The notes under the pieces were generated by a model, which saw nothing but the letters and a program-made list of their open reading frames with translations, made no database searches and had not been told where the DNA came from. A stretch of DNA of 64,000 nt, taken from Microtetraspora glauca (lineage in GTDB: Bacteria; Actinomycetota; Actinomycetes; Streptomycetales; Streptomycetaceae). Every line of letters starts with the position of its first letter. Position 1 is the first letter of the stretch. The DNA is taken from NCBI GenBank assembly GCA_000721275.1, contig JOFO01000013.1, positions 74,056 to 138,055 of the forward strand, written 5' to 3'. A program made the position numbers and the translations under genes. This document shows, one piece after another, positions 42,587 to 50,695 of the stretch.

Positions 42587-43525
42587 ATGACCAGCATCGA
42601 GATCACGAACCTCACCAAGGAGTACGGCGGCAGGACCACGACACGGGCCGTGGACGACCTCACGTTCCGCGTCGAACCGGGCCGCGTCACCGGGTTCCTG
42701 GGCCCGAACGGGGCCGGGAAGTCCACCACCATGCGGCTCGTCCTCGGTCTCGACCGCCCCACCTCCGGCACCGCCACCGTCGGCGGCCGGCCCTATCCGG
42801 CGCTCGGCGAGCCGCTGCGCACGGTCGGCGCCCTCCTCGACGCGCAGGCCGCGCACCCGTCCCGGACCGGGCGCGACCACCTCCGCTTCCTCGCCGCGGC
42901 GAACGGGCTGCCGGCCCGCCGGGTCGACGAGGTGCTGACCGAGACGGGGCTGGAGCCGGCCGCCCGCCGCCGGATCCGCGGCTACTCGCTCGGCATGCGG
43001 CAGCGCCTCGGCATCGCCGCCGCGCTCCTCGGCGACCCGGAGGTGCTGATGCTGGACGAGCCGGCCAACGGCCTGGACCCGGAGGGCATCGTCTGGATCC
43101 GCGGGCTGCTGCGCCGGCTCGCCGCCGAGGGCCGCGCGGTGCTGGTCTCCAGCCACCTCATGAACGAGACGGCGACCTTCGCCGACCACCTGGTGGTCCT
43201 GGGCCGCGGCCGGCTCCTCGCGGACGTGCCGCTGCGGGACTTCATCGACGCCCACAGCCACGCGCGGGTGCGGGTGCGGACCGGGGACCCGCAGCGGCTG
43301 AGGACCGTGCTGGCCGGGCGGGGCTGGACCGTCGCGGACTCCGCCGACGAGGACGGCCGGTGGGTGGTGGAGGGCGCCTCCGCCGAGGAGATCGGCGCGG
43401 TCACCGCCCGCGAGGGCATCCCGGTCTTCGCACTCGCCGACGAGCGGGCGTCGCTGGAGCAGGCGTACCTCTCGCTCACCTCCGACGCCGCCCAGTTCAC
43501 CGCCCGCACTCCCCAGGAGGTCTGA
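42587..43525 (+). CDS. ABC transporter ATP-binding protein
   Basis: 312 residues from ATG 42587. Walker A GPNGAGKST at 39-47, signature YSLGMRQR, Walker B VLMLDEPANGLD and switch His in LVSSHLMNE. After residue 220 a C-terminal extension of about 90 residues follows (VRVRTGDPQRLRTVLAGRGW), as seen in BcrA/lantibiotic-type ABC-2 exporters. With the downstream permease it makes an exporter that may protect against peptide antibiotics or other envelope-active compounds. It is divergent from the two-component genes, 107 bases away. Confidence 0.94.
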   Translation: MTSIEITNLTKEYGGRTTTRAVDDLTFRVEPGRVTGFLGPNGAGKSTTMRLVLGLDRPTSGTATVGGRPYPALGEPLRTVGALLDAQAAHPSRTGRDHLRFLAAANGLPARRVDEVLTETGLEPAARRRIRGYSLGMRQRLGIAAALLGDPEVLMLDEPANGLDPEGIVWIRGLLRRLAAEGRAVLVSSHLMNETATFADHLVVLGRGRLLADVPLRDFIDAHSHARVRVRTGDPQRLRTVLAGRGWTVADSADEDGRWVVEGASAEEIGAVTAREGIPVFALADERASLEQAYLSLTSDAAQFTARTPQEV

Positions 43526-43527
43526 CC

Positions 43528-44331
43528 GTGCCCGCCACGCCCACCGGCACCGCCACCGCCACCACCGGCACCGCCAAGCCCAACGCCACCGCCGCCGTCA
43601 CCGTGCCCGCCGTGCTCCGCTCCGAGTGGATCAAGATCCGGTCGGTCCGGTCGAGCTTCGGCTCGCTCGTCGCCGTCCTCGCGGTCGGCCTCGCCATGAA
43701 CCTGCTGCTGTACGTGAGCGTGGGCGGGCCCGAGCCGGACGGCAAGGGCGACCCGGTGTTCCGGGCCCTGTTCCACACCAACTTCGCGCAGATCGCGGCC
43801 ATCGCCTTCGGCGCGACCGCCGTCTCCTCCGAGTACCTGAACGGCGCCCTGCGGAACTCGCTGGCCGCCGTGCCGCGCCGGGGCCTGCTGTACGCGGCGA
43901 AGGCGGCGGTCGTCGGCGGCGCCGCGCTCGCCGTGGGGCTGGTGACGTCGTTCGCCGCGTTCTTCGCGGGCCAGGCGTTCGCCGGCGAGCACGCGATCGG
44001 CATCGGCGCGCCGGGCGCCCTGCGCGGCTGCTTCGGCGCCGGCCTCTACCTCGCCCTCATGGCCCTGCTCGCCTTCGGCCTCACGTTCCTGCTCCGCAGC
44101 GCCGTCGGCTCGCTGAGCATCCTGGTCCCGGCCCTGCTGATGCTGCCGTTCGTCCTCGGCGACATCGCGTCCGGCGCCGCCCAGTACCTGCCCGACCAGG
44201 CCGGCACCCGTGTCCTCTACCAGACGCCGACCGGCGACCTGACCGCCTGGACGGGCCTCGGCGTGACCGCCCTCTGGGCCGCCGCGGCCCTGCTGGCGGG
44301 CTGGTGGGCGCTGCGCCGCAGGGACGCGTGA
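43528..44331 (+). CDS. ABC-2-type permease
   Basis: 267 residues; GTG 43528 follows AGGAGG seven bases earlier, two bases after the ATPase stop. A Thr/Ala-rich start of 25 residues precedes VLRSEWIKIRSVRSSFGSLV, the typical amphipathic entry of ABC-2 permeases. Six membrane helices follow. The sequence AVSSEYLNGALRNSLAAVPR after helix 2 is the conserved cytoplasmic loop of the group (usually EYxxGTIRxTL). A homodimer with two ATPase subunits is expected. Downstream on the same strand is only the structured small RNA. Confidence 0.9.
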   Translation: MPATPTGTATATTGTAKPNATAAVTVPAVLRSEWIKIRSVRSSFGSLVAVLAVGLAMNLLLYVSVGGPEPDGKGDPVFRALFHTNFAQIAAIAFGATAVSSEYLNGALRNSLAAVPRRGLLYAAKAAVVGGAALAVGLVTSFAAFFAGQAFAGEHAIGIGAPGALRGCFGAGLYLALMALLAFGLTFLLRSAVGSLSILVPALLMLPFVLGDIASGAAQYLPDQAGTRVLYQTPTGDLTAWTGLGVTALWAAAALLAGWWALRRRDA

Positions 44332-44361
44332 GGCCCCCGGGGACGGGCGCGCGTAAATCGC

Positions 44362-44390
44362 TTGTCGCGCTGCCGGGAGGTTCGTAGGGT
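44362..44390 (+). promoter_or_regulatory. sigma-70-type promoter of the small structured RNA
   Basis: TTGTCG (44362-44367), a 17-base spacer and TAGGGT (44385-44390) fit the major vegetative sigma factor consensus (TTGACR/TANNNT). The start site would be about 44396-44398, so the leader before the Shine-Dalgarno is only about 6 bases. Confidence 0.75.
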
Positions 44391-44396
44391 GTGGGT

Positions 44397-44596
44397 ACAC
44401 GCGAAAGGAGGTGATCCGAAAAAATGGTTTCTTTTCGGACTCGTGAGGTGACTGCGGGCTAGCGCCTGCCGTCGCACGAAGTGCACCTCGGCAGGCAAGC
44501 TGCCGAAACCCCAGCAGTCACCCGACCCGTGGGCCGCCGGTCAGTCCGGCCGGCTCCCGTCCGAACCTAGGCGGACGGGACCAAGGCCCACGGGTC
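44397..44596 (+). ncRNA. stand-alone structured small mRNA with an extended Shine-Dalgarno
   Basis: Elements in order: GAAAGGAGGTGATCC (44403-44417), complementary over 15 bases to the 16S rRNA 3' tail; a 12-codon ORF (44424-44462); GGTGACTGC (447-455, last three digits) pairing with GCAGTCACC (514-522); GCCTGCCG (464-471) pairing with CGGCAGGC (489-496). An alternative stem CGGCAG (489-494) with CTGCCG (500-505) reuses the same strand. A three-way junction closed by a perfect 12-bp stem GACCCGTGGGCC/GGCCCACGGGTC (524-535/585-596) holds inner stems GCCGG/CCGGC and TCCCGTCCG/CGGACGGGA. The last stem can act as terminator. The next plus-strand gene is 900 bases away, so it is not an attenuator of a downstream gene. 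Confidence 0.8.
44424..44462 (+). CDS. 12-codon mini-ORF with extended Shine-Dalgarno
   Basis: ATG 44424 follows the 15-base Shine-Dalgarno with six bases between and ends at TAG 44460. The peptide is MVSFRTREVTAG, basic and short. The codons include TCT, TTT, ACT and CGT, unusual for this GC-rich genome, so the nucleotide sequence may be under constraint beyond the amino acids. The last codons (GTG ACT GC) are half of a stem that closes the downstream structure, so ribosomes reaching the stop would unfold it. The peptide itself may be secondary to ribosome capture. Confidence 0.7.
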   Translation: MVSFRTREVTAG

Positions 44597-44644
44597 GTCT
44601 GCGTTCCCGCGCCGTTTCCGCGCCGGGGCGACGCCCCCGCCCCG

Positions 44645-45301
44645 CTACGGGGCCAGGCGCTCCACGCTCCAGCCGCCGCCGGCGTCCCGCACGTAGCGGA
44701 GGCGGTCGTGCAGGCGGTTCTCGTGGCCCTGCCAGAACTCGACCGTGTCCGGCACGACCCGGAAGCCGCCCCAGTGCGGGGGCACCGGGACCTGCTCGGT
44801 CTCGGGATAGCGGGCGGCGAGTTCGTCGTAGCGCGCCAGGAGCGCGTCCCGGGAGGCGATCACCGAGGACTGCTCGCTCGCCCAGGCGCCCAGCTGGGAG
44901 CCGTGCGGGCGGGTGCGGAAGTAGGCGGCGGTCTCGTCGCGGCCGGTGCGGGCGGCGCGGCCGGTGACGATGACCTGGCGGGCCAGCGGGTGCCAGGGGA
45001 AGAGCAGTGACACGTACGGGTTGGCGGCGAGTTCGGTGCCCTTGCGGGAGCCGTAGTTGGTGAAGAAGACGAAGCCGGCGTCGTCGTAGTGCTTGAGCAG
45101 GACCGTGCGGGACGACGGGCGGCCGTCGGGGGTCGCGGTGGAGACGACCATCGCGTTGGGCTCGTGGATCGCCGGACTGGCGGCGGTCTCCTTGAACCAG
45201 GCCCCGAACTGCTGGACCGGATCGGGCGCCAGATCGGCCGGGGTGAGTTCCTTGGTGCGGTACTGCTCGCGCATGTCGGCGGGGTCCAGGGCGTCGGTCA
45301 C
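44645..45301 (-). CDS. pdxH: pyridoxamine 5'-phosphate oxidase
   Basis: 218 residues from GTG 45301; upstream in-frame codons lack conservation. Landmarks of Pdx[73 protein letters not shown] and the C-terminal [11 protein letters not shown] with RVYR-type ending YVRD. It oxidises pyridoxamine or pyridoxine phosphate to pyridoxal phosphate using FMN and oxygen, in the cytoplasm. Full length. It is convergent with the small RNA and divergent from the citrate synthase gene. Confidence 0.95.
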   Translation of the reverse strand: MTDALDPADMREQYRTKELTPADLAPDPVQQFGAWFKETAASPAIHEPNAMVVSTATPDGRPSSRTVLLKHYDDAGFVFFTNYGSRKGTELAANPYVSLLFPWHPLARQVIVTGRAARTGRDETAAYFRTRPHGSQLGAWASEQSSVIASRDALLARYDELAARYPETEQVPVPPHWGGFRVVPDTVEFWQGHENRLHDRLRYVRDAGGGWSVERLAP

Positions 45302-45498
45302 GGGGCCATCCTGCCGCAGCACCCCAGTCTGCCCGCCAGGACGCGGCGCCAATCCTCCGTCGCCGGTTCGGCGCAGTGTGCCGGATGTCACGCTTCCCCG
45401 CATCATCGGAACCGTACAGACTCGACCGCTGGATGACTGTTCAGTCCCGCCAGCGACCGCCGTTAGGTTGATCGATCATCGATAGAGGGAGCCGCCTG

Positions 45499-46599
45499 AT
45501 GTCCGACTTCGTACCGGGCCTCGAAGGAGTCGTCGCGTTCGAGACCGAGATCGCCGAACCCGACAAGGAAGGCGGCGCGCTGCGCTACCGCGGGGTCGAC
45601 ATCGAGGACCTCGTCGGCCACGTCTCCTTCGGCAACGTGTGGGGTCTGCTCGTCGACGGCGCCTTCAACCCCGGCCTGCCGGCCGCCGAACCCTTCCCGA
45701 TCCCGGTCCACTCCGGTGACATCCGGGTCGACGTGCAGTCCGCGCTCGCGATGCTCGCCCCGGTGTGGGGTCTCAAACCGCTCCTCGACATCTCCGCCGA
45801 GCAGGCCCGCGACGACCTCGCCCGCGCCGCCGTCATGGCCCTCTCGTACGTCGCCCAGTCGGCGCGCGGCCAGGGCCTGCCGATGGTGCCGCAGCGCGAG
45901 ATCGACAAGGCCGAGTCGGTCGTCGAGCGGTTCATGATCCGCTGGCGCGGCGAGCCCGACCCGAAGCACGTCAAGGCCGTCGACGCGTACTGGACCTCGG
46001 CCGCCGAGCACGGCATGAACGCCTCCACCTTCACCGCCCGCGTCATCGCCTCCACCGGCGCCGACGTGGCCGCCTCCCTCTCCGGCGCCGTCGGCGCCAT
46101 GTCCGGCCCGCTGCACGGCGGCGCGCCGTCCCGCGTCCTCGGCATGATCGAGGAGATCGAGCGGACCGGCGACGCCACGGCGTACGTGAAGCAGGCCCTG
46201 GACAAGGGCGAGCGGCTGATGGGCTTCGGCCACCGCGTCTACCGCGCCGAGGACCCGCGCGCCCGCGTGCTGCGCCGGACGGCGAAGGAGCTGGACGCGC
46301 CGCGCTACGAGGTGGCCGCCGCGCTGGAGAAGGCGGCGCTGGAGGAGCTGCACAACCGCCGCCCGGACCGCGTCCTCGCGACGAACGTCGAGTTCTGGGC
46401 GGCGATCGTGCTGGACTTCGCCGAGGTCCCGGCGCACATGTTCACGTCGATGTTCACGTGTGCCCGTACGGCCGGCTGGTCGGCGCACATCCTGGAGCAG
46501 AAGCGCACCGGCCGCCTGGTCCGCCCGTCGGCCCGCTACACGGGCCCCGGCCAGCGGGACCCGCGCGAGATCGAGGGCTACGCCGACATCGTCGGCTGA
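45499..46599 (+). CDS. citrate synthase (short type II, methylcitrate-synthase-like)
   Basis: 366 residues from ATG 45499. Catalytic residues: His171 (EHGMNASTF), His206 (PLHGGAPS), His245 in GFGHRVYRAEDPR and Asp in AIVLDFAEVP near 313. It condenses acetyl-CoA (or propionyl-CoA in relatives) with oxaloacetate. The 366-residue length matches the second citrate synthase found in Streptomyces beside pdxH; genomes usually also carry a longer main enzyme. An AT-richer palindromic stretch ATCGATCATCGAT lies just upstream. Its stop overlaps the convergent dioxygenase gene by 22 bases. Confidence 0.93.
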   Translation: MSDFVPGLEGVVAFETEIAEPDKEGGALRYRGVDIEDLVGHVSFGNVWGLLVDGAFNPGLPAAEPFPIPVHSGDIRVDVQSALAMLAPVWGLKPLLDISAEQARDDLARAAVMALSYVAQSARGQGLPMVPQREIDKAESVVERFMIRWRGEPDPKHVKAVDAYWTSAAEHGMNASTFTARVIASTGADVAASLSGAVGAMSGPLHGGAPSRVLGMIEEIERTGDATAYVKQALDKGERLMGFGHRVYRAEDPRARVLRRTAKELDAPRYEVAAALEKAALEELHNRRPDRVLATNVEFWAAIVLDFAEVPAHMFTSMFTCARTAGWSAHILEQKRTGRLVRPSARYTGPGQRDPREIEGYADIVG

Positions 46600-47645
46600 C
46601 CCTCCGGGTGCAGGAGGAGCTCCGCGTGGTGCCGCGCCGCGACCAGCGGATGGGCGCGGAGCTTCCCTTTCAGGGCGTTTTTCCCGTACTCGGCGAACAG
46701 CGGGTTCGCCGGGTCGGTCGTGACGCCGGGCGCCCGGTCCGCGTACGGGAAGTCGAGCGGGGCGATCCGAGCGTCGAGTCGCGGGTTGTAGAAGAACGGC
46801 ACGGAGAACCGCTCGGTGGCGCCGGGCGGGGAGACCACCCGGTGGTTGGTGGCGATCAGGTAGCCGTTCGTCGCGACTTCGAGGAGTTCGCCGAGGTTGA
46901 CGACGAAGGCGCCGGGCAGCGGCGGCACGTCGTGGAAGTTCCCGTCCTCGCGCTGCACCTGGAGGCCGCCGACCTGGTCCTGGAGCAGCAGGGTGAGGAA
47001 GCCGTAGTCCTTGTGGGCGCCGACGCCCTGGTCGTCGCCCTCGCCGCTGCTGCCGGGGTAGCGCACCAGCTTGAGCTGCGGGTGGGCGCGGGGGCCGAAG
47101 ATGTCGTCGTAGAAGTCGGGGGCCGCGCCGATCGAGGCCAGCAGCTCGTGCAGCAGCTTCCCGGCGACGCCGCTGAGCCGGTCGATCCAGTGGAGGGCGG
47201 CCGTGCGCAGCTCGGGCAGGGCCTCGGGCCACTGGTTGGGGCCTTCCAGCCACCAGTAGGGGGGCTCCCAGGGGGCGGGGGCGCGGGCGGGCAGCTCGGC
47301 GCCGATGTCGAGCTGGTCGCGCCAGTCGCGGGCGCCCTGGGTGCGTTCGTCGCCGACCCGGGTGTAGCCGCGGAAGTGCGGGGAGTTGAGGTTGTCGAGG
47401 GCGCGCCGGTCGGCTTCGGGGAGGGCGAAGAAGGCGCGCATGGCGTCGGTGAGGGCGCGGGTCTCGGCCTCGGTCACGCCGTGTCCGACGAGCTGGAAGA
47501 AGCCGACGTCGTGGGCGGCGGAGTGCAGCTGGGCGTGGAGCAGCCGGCGGGCGTGCGGGCCGCGGTCGGCGGCGGAGAGGTCGACGATGGGGAGCTGCGA
47601 GGCGTACGAGGTGGTGGGGGCGGCGAGGGGTGCGCTGAGGCTCAT
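46578..47645 (-). CDS. isopenicillin-N-synthase-like Fe(II) dioxygenase
   Basis: 355 residues from ATG 47645. N-domain LPIVDLSAADRG and VGFFQLVGHGV, then the 2OG-Fe(II) oxygenase core. Metal ligands are in GAHKDYGFLTLLLQDQVGGL (His-x-Asp) and NHRVVSPPGATERFSVPFFY, where the distal His and the Arg-x-Ser 2-oxoglutarate clamp lie. It probably oxidises a small molecule with 2-oxoglutarate and oxygen; there are no antibiotic genes near, so penicillin biosynthesis is not implied. A Cys-type leader peptide gene lies 121 bases upstream, suggesting attenuation tied to cysteine or sulfur status. Confidence 0.88.
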   Translation of the reverse strand: MSLSAPLAAPTTSYASQLPIVDLSAADRGPHARRLLHAQLHSAAHDVGFFQLVGHGVTEAETRALTDAMRAFFALPEADRRALDNLNSPHFRGYTRVGDERTQGARDWRDQLDIGAELPARAPAPWEPPYWWLEGPNQWPEALPELRTAALHWIDRLSGVAGKLLHELLASIGAAPDFYDDIFGPRAHPQLKLVRYPGSSGEGDDQGVGAHKDYGFLTLLLQDQVGGLQVQREDGNFHDVPPLPGAFVVNLGELLEVATNGYLIATNHRVVSPPGATERFSVPFFYNPRLDARIAPLDFPYADRAPGVTTDPANPLFAEYGKNALKGKLRAHPLVAARHHAELLLHPEGQPTMSA

Positions 47646-47766
47646 GGATGCGTCCGCGGGGTGTACGGGTCCCGGGGCGGCCGCCGGGGTGGGGCGGGGG
47701 CCGCGGGTGCCGGTCGACAGGGGTCGGTGAGGGGACCCTGCGGGGCGGCTGGTGGTGCCCCTCGGG

Positions 47767-47841
47767 TCAGGCGGCGCGGCGACAGCTCATGCTCGTGACG
47801 CGGACGAAGTCCACGTGACGGCGGCGTACGAGCGTAGGCAT
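47767..47841 (-). CDS. short leader peptide of the RRHVD...C class
   Basis: 24 codons from ATG 47841 to TGA 47767. The sequence begins MPTLVRRRHVDFVRVT and ends SMSCRRAA, with one Cys near the end. It matches the pattern of putative leader peptides known in Streptomyces (RRHVDLxR...C), which precede sulfur or cysteine-related genes. There is no Shine-Dalgarno. TACGCT on the minus strand (plus 47848-47853) is a -10-like element six bases before the ATG, which suggests leaderless translation. Confidence 0.65.
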   Translation of the reverse strand: MPTLVRRRHVDFVRVTSMSCRRAA

Positions 47842-48008
47842 GCGACCAGCGTACTGCGGCCCCGGCGGATCGCCTGTGGCCCGCGTCACACCGGTCGGCG
47901 GGGGCGGGGGTCTGGCCGCCGGGGCGGCGGGTACGCGAAGATCGCCGCCTCGCATGTCACGCGCATGCCAATCGTCTCGTCGCCGCGTCCCCGCGCAGGA
48001 GGATGTCC

Positions 48009-49052
48009 ATGACCGCCCGCCGCACCGCCCGCCGCCTCCTGGCCGCCGCCGTCGTCACCCTGGCCGCCGCCTCCCTCACCCCCGCCGCCACGGCCGGCGC
48101 CGCCGCACCCGCGCCCGCCCCGCAGGGCCGGGTTTTCATGGTCAACCCCGTGCAGGCCACCGGCGACCAGACCCTCGCCGACCACAAGGACGCCGCGAGC
48201 GACGTGCCCGCCTCCGCGTACGCCCTCGCCACCCTCCGCAACCTCGACGCGAGCGGCGGCCTCTCCGGGAAGTGGGTGACGGTCCGCTCCGAGACCGGCA
48301 ACCCCGCGAAGGTCTCCCAGGCCGCCTCGTACGACCGCTCCGACGACGAGTTCGAGCAGGTCATGGCGTACTTCTGGGTCAACGAGGGCCAGGAGTACCT
48401 GCAGAGCCTCGGCTTCGGCACCGAACTGCCCGGCGCCAACGACCGCGTCCAGCCCGTCCGCCTCAACCAGTGGGGCGCCGACAACTCCTACTTCACCGAC
48501 AAGAAAGCCGAGATCCGCTTCGGCAAGGGCGGCGTGGACGACGCCGAGGACGCCGAGGTGATCCTCCACGAGTACGGCCACGCCGTGCACCACGCCCAGG
48601 TCCCCGGCTTCGGCACCTCCGTCGAGGCCGGCTCCATCGGCGAGGCGTTCGGCGACTACCTCGCCGTCGCCGTCGGCCGGCACGCCGTCGCCAAGTACGG
48701 CTGGCCCATGAAGGCCGAGGAGGCGTGCGTCGCCGACTGGGACGCCACCGGCTACAGCGCCGCCCCGCACTGCCTGCGCCGCCTCGACGGCACCAAGACC
48801 TACGCCGACCGCGAGGGCGAGGTCCACGCCGACGGCGAGATCTGGTCCCGCGCCCTCTTCGACATCCGCCAGGCCCTCGGCGCCCGCACCGCCGACCGGA
48901 TCGTCGTCAACGCCCAGTTCGGCTTCGCGCCCGACACCAGCTTCGAGGCCGCCGCCCGCACCACGATCGCCACCGCACAGCGCATGTACGGCACGCAGGC
49001 CGCCACGGCGGTGCGCGACGCTTTCCGGGCCCGGGAGATCCCCGGCATCTGA
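48009..49052 (+). CDS. secreted metallopeptidase (HEYGH gluzincin, M36-like)
   Basis: 347 residues; ATG 48009 follows AGGAGG with six bases between. Signal peptide MTARRTARRLLAAAVVTLAA with an Ala-rich end near residue 33. The zinc motif HEYGH is at 187-191 and the third ligand Glu212 is in the GEAFGDYLA helix, the arrangement of M36/M4-type gluzincins. Two cysteines (CVADWDATGY, HCLRRL) may form a disulfide. The propeptide appears short, so the catalytic domain starts near residue 40. It would degrade proteins outside the cell. No inhibitor or chaperone is adjacent. Confidence 0.85.
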   Translation: MTARRTARRLLAAAVVTLAAASLTPAATAGAAAPAPAPQGRVFMVNPVQATGDQTLADHKDAASDVPASAYALATLRNLDASGGLSGKWVTVRSETGNPAKVSQAASYDRSDDEFEQVMAYFWVNEGQEYLQSLGFGTELPGANDRVQPVRLNQWGADNSYFTDKKAEIRFGKGGVDDAEDAEVILHEYGHAVHHAQVPGFGTSVEAGSIGEAFGDYLAVAVGRHAVAKYGWPMKAEEACVADWDATGYSAAPHCLRRLDGTKTYADREGEVHADGEIWSRALFDIRQALGARTADRIVVNAQFGFAPDTSFEAAARTTIATAQRMYGTQAATAVRDAFRAREIPGI

Positions 49053-49082
49053 CCTGTCGCCGACGGGGAGGCGTACGGCACA

Positions 49083-50081
49083 GTGGACGGCGTGCTGATC
49101 ACCGTCGCGGACGTCGAAGCCGCAGCCGAACGCCTCACCGGACACGTCGTACGGACCCCGACCCTGCCGAGCCCCGGTCTCACCGACCTGCTCGGCGCCG
49201 ACGTCACCGTCAAGCTCGAACTCCTGCAGCGCACCGGATCGTTCAAGGCCCGCGGCGCCGCCGCCAAGCTGCTGGCGCTGGCCCCGGCCGAACGCGCCGC
49301 GGGCGTCGTCGCCGTCAGCGGCGGCAACCACGGCATCGCGGTCGCCGTGATGGCCGGCGCGCTCGGCGTCCGCGCCACCGTCGTCATGCCCCGGTCCGCG
49401 CCCGCCCGCGCGGTGGACCGCGCCCGGGCCGCCGGCGCGGAGGTGCGCCTCGCCGACTCCATGAAGGAGGCGTTCGCCCTCATGGACGAGCTGTGCGACC
49501 AGGGCCTCACCCTCGTCCACCCCTTCGACGACCCGCTGGTCGTCGCCGCCCAGGGCACCGTCGGCCTGGAGTTCGCCGACGACGCCGGGGACCTCACCGA
49601 CGTCCTCGTCAGCATCGGCGGCGGCGGGCTCGTCGCCGGCGTCGCCACCGCGCTGCGCGCCCGCCGCCCCGGCGTGCGGATCTGGGGCGTGGAGACCGAC
49701 GGCGCGCACGCCATGACGGCGGCGCTGGCCGCCGGGGGCCCGGTGCCGGTGGAGCTGACCTCCGTGGTCAGCACGCTGAGCGCCCCCGCGGTCTCCGCGC
49801 TCACCCACGCGCACGTGGCCGCGCTGGTCGAGGACGTGATCACGGTGCCGGACGCGGAGGCCGTCCAGGGCACCCTGGACCTCGCCGAGCACGCCAAGGT
49901 GTGGGCCGAGCCCGCCGCCGGCTGCCTCCTCCCGGCCGCCCGCCGGGTCCTGGACCGCGTCGGCCCGGACGCCCGCCTGGGCCTCGTCGTCTGCGGCGGC
50001 AACGCGACGACGGCCGACGTCGCCGCCTGGGCCGACCGCTTCGGCCTGCGCGGCCAGGCGGCCGGGCGGGTGGACCGCTAG
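49083..50081 (+). CDS. threonine/serine dehydratase (PLP)
   Basis: 332 residues from GTG 49083 with GGGGAGG upstream. The Schiff-base Lys55 lies in GSFKARGAAAK. Phosphate-binding SIGGGGLVAG is near 178, and VSGGNHGIAVAVMAGALGVR carries the substrate loop. There is no C-terminal ACT regulatory domain, so it is the catabolic (IlvA-like short) type that makes 2-oxobutyrate or pyruvate with ammonia. Relatives include serine racemase, which cannot be ruled out. Its last four bases overlap the convergent TetR gene. Confidence 0.9.
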   Translation: MDGVLITVADVEAAAERLTGHVVRTPTLPSPGLTDLLGADVTVKLELLQRTGSFKARGAAAKLLALAPAERAAGVVAVSGGNHGIAVAVMAGALGVRATVVMPRSAPARAVDRARAAGAEVRLADSMKEAFALMDELCDQGLTLVHPFDDPLVVAAQGTVGLEFADDAGDLTDVLVSIGGGGLVAGVATALRARRPGVRIWGVETDGAHAMTAALAAGGPVPVELTSVVSTLSAPAVSALTHAHVAALVEDVITVPDAEAVQGTLDLAEHAKVWAEPAAGCLLPAARRVLDRVGPDARLGLVVCGGNATTADVAAWADRFGLRGQAAGRVDR

Positions 50082-50695
50082 CCGCCCAGCACCTCGTCGA
50101 TCAGCCGCGCCCACTGGGCGACCACCCGGTCGCGGCGGGCGGTGTCGTCGGTGAGGAGGGTCGCGAGGCCGAGGCCCCGGGCCATGTCGAGGAGGCCCTG
50201 CACGGTCTCCCGGACCCCGGGCCGCGACTCGTCGGCACCGAGCAGCTCGACGGCGATCCGGTGCGACTCGCGGCCCACCCGGGCCTCCAGCTCCGCGACC
50301 CGGTCGCGGAGCTGGTCCTCGTGCGCGGCGGCCACCCACAGCTGGAGCGCGGCGCGGAAGAGGGGGCCGGTGTAGAGGCCGACGAGCGCGGCGACGGTCT
50401 GCGCCCGGTCGTCGGTGGGCAGCGCCCGCAGCGCCTGCGAGCGCTCCTCCGCGACGTACTCGACCGCCGCCGTGAACAGATCCTCGCGGGTCGGGAAGTG
50501 GTGCTGCGCGGCGCCCCGCGACACCCCGGCCCGTTCGGCGACGACGGCCACCGTGGAGCCCGCCCAGCCGTAGTCGGCGAGGCACGCCACGGCGGCCTCC
50601 AGGAGCCGCTGCCGGGTGGCGCGGCTCCGGTCCTGCTTGGGGCTCCGGTCGGACGCCGCGGGTCCGCCGGGCCGGGGCGCGGTCACAGCCGCCAT
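50078..50695 (-). CDS. TetR-family regulator
   Basis: 205 residues from ATG 50695, overlapping the end of the enoyl-CoA hydratase gene by 13 bases. The N-terminal TetR helix-turn-helix reads RQRLLEAAVACLADYGWAGS, then VAERAGVSRGAAQHHFPTRE. The C-terminal ligand-binding part is all helical. It is the last gene of a three-gene operon whose promoter carries an operator-like repeat found also at a second operon (61241), so it probably represses both and is released by an acyl-CoA or aromatic acyl-CoA. Confidence 0.92.
   Translation of the reverse strand: MAAVTAPRPGGPAASDRSPKQDRSRATRQRLLEAAVACLADYGWAGSTVAVVAERAGVSRGAAQHHFPTREDLFTAAVEYVAEERSQALRALPTDDRAQTVAALVGLYTGPLFRAALQLWVAAAHEDQLRDRVAELEARVGRESHRIAVELLGADESRPGVRETVQGLLDMARGLGLATLLTDDTARRDRVVAQWARLIDEVLGG

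Noticed and set aside
46578-47645. Penicillin or cephalosporin biosynthesis gene
   Set aside because: Only the generic dioxygenase fold matches; no ACV synthetase or other beta-lactam genes in the window.
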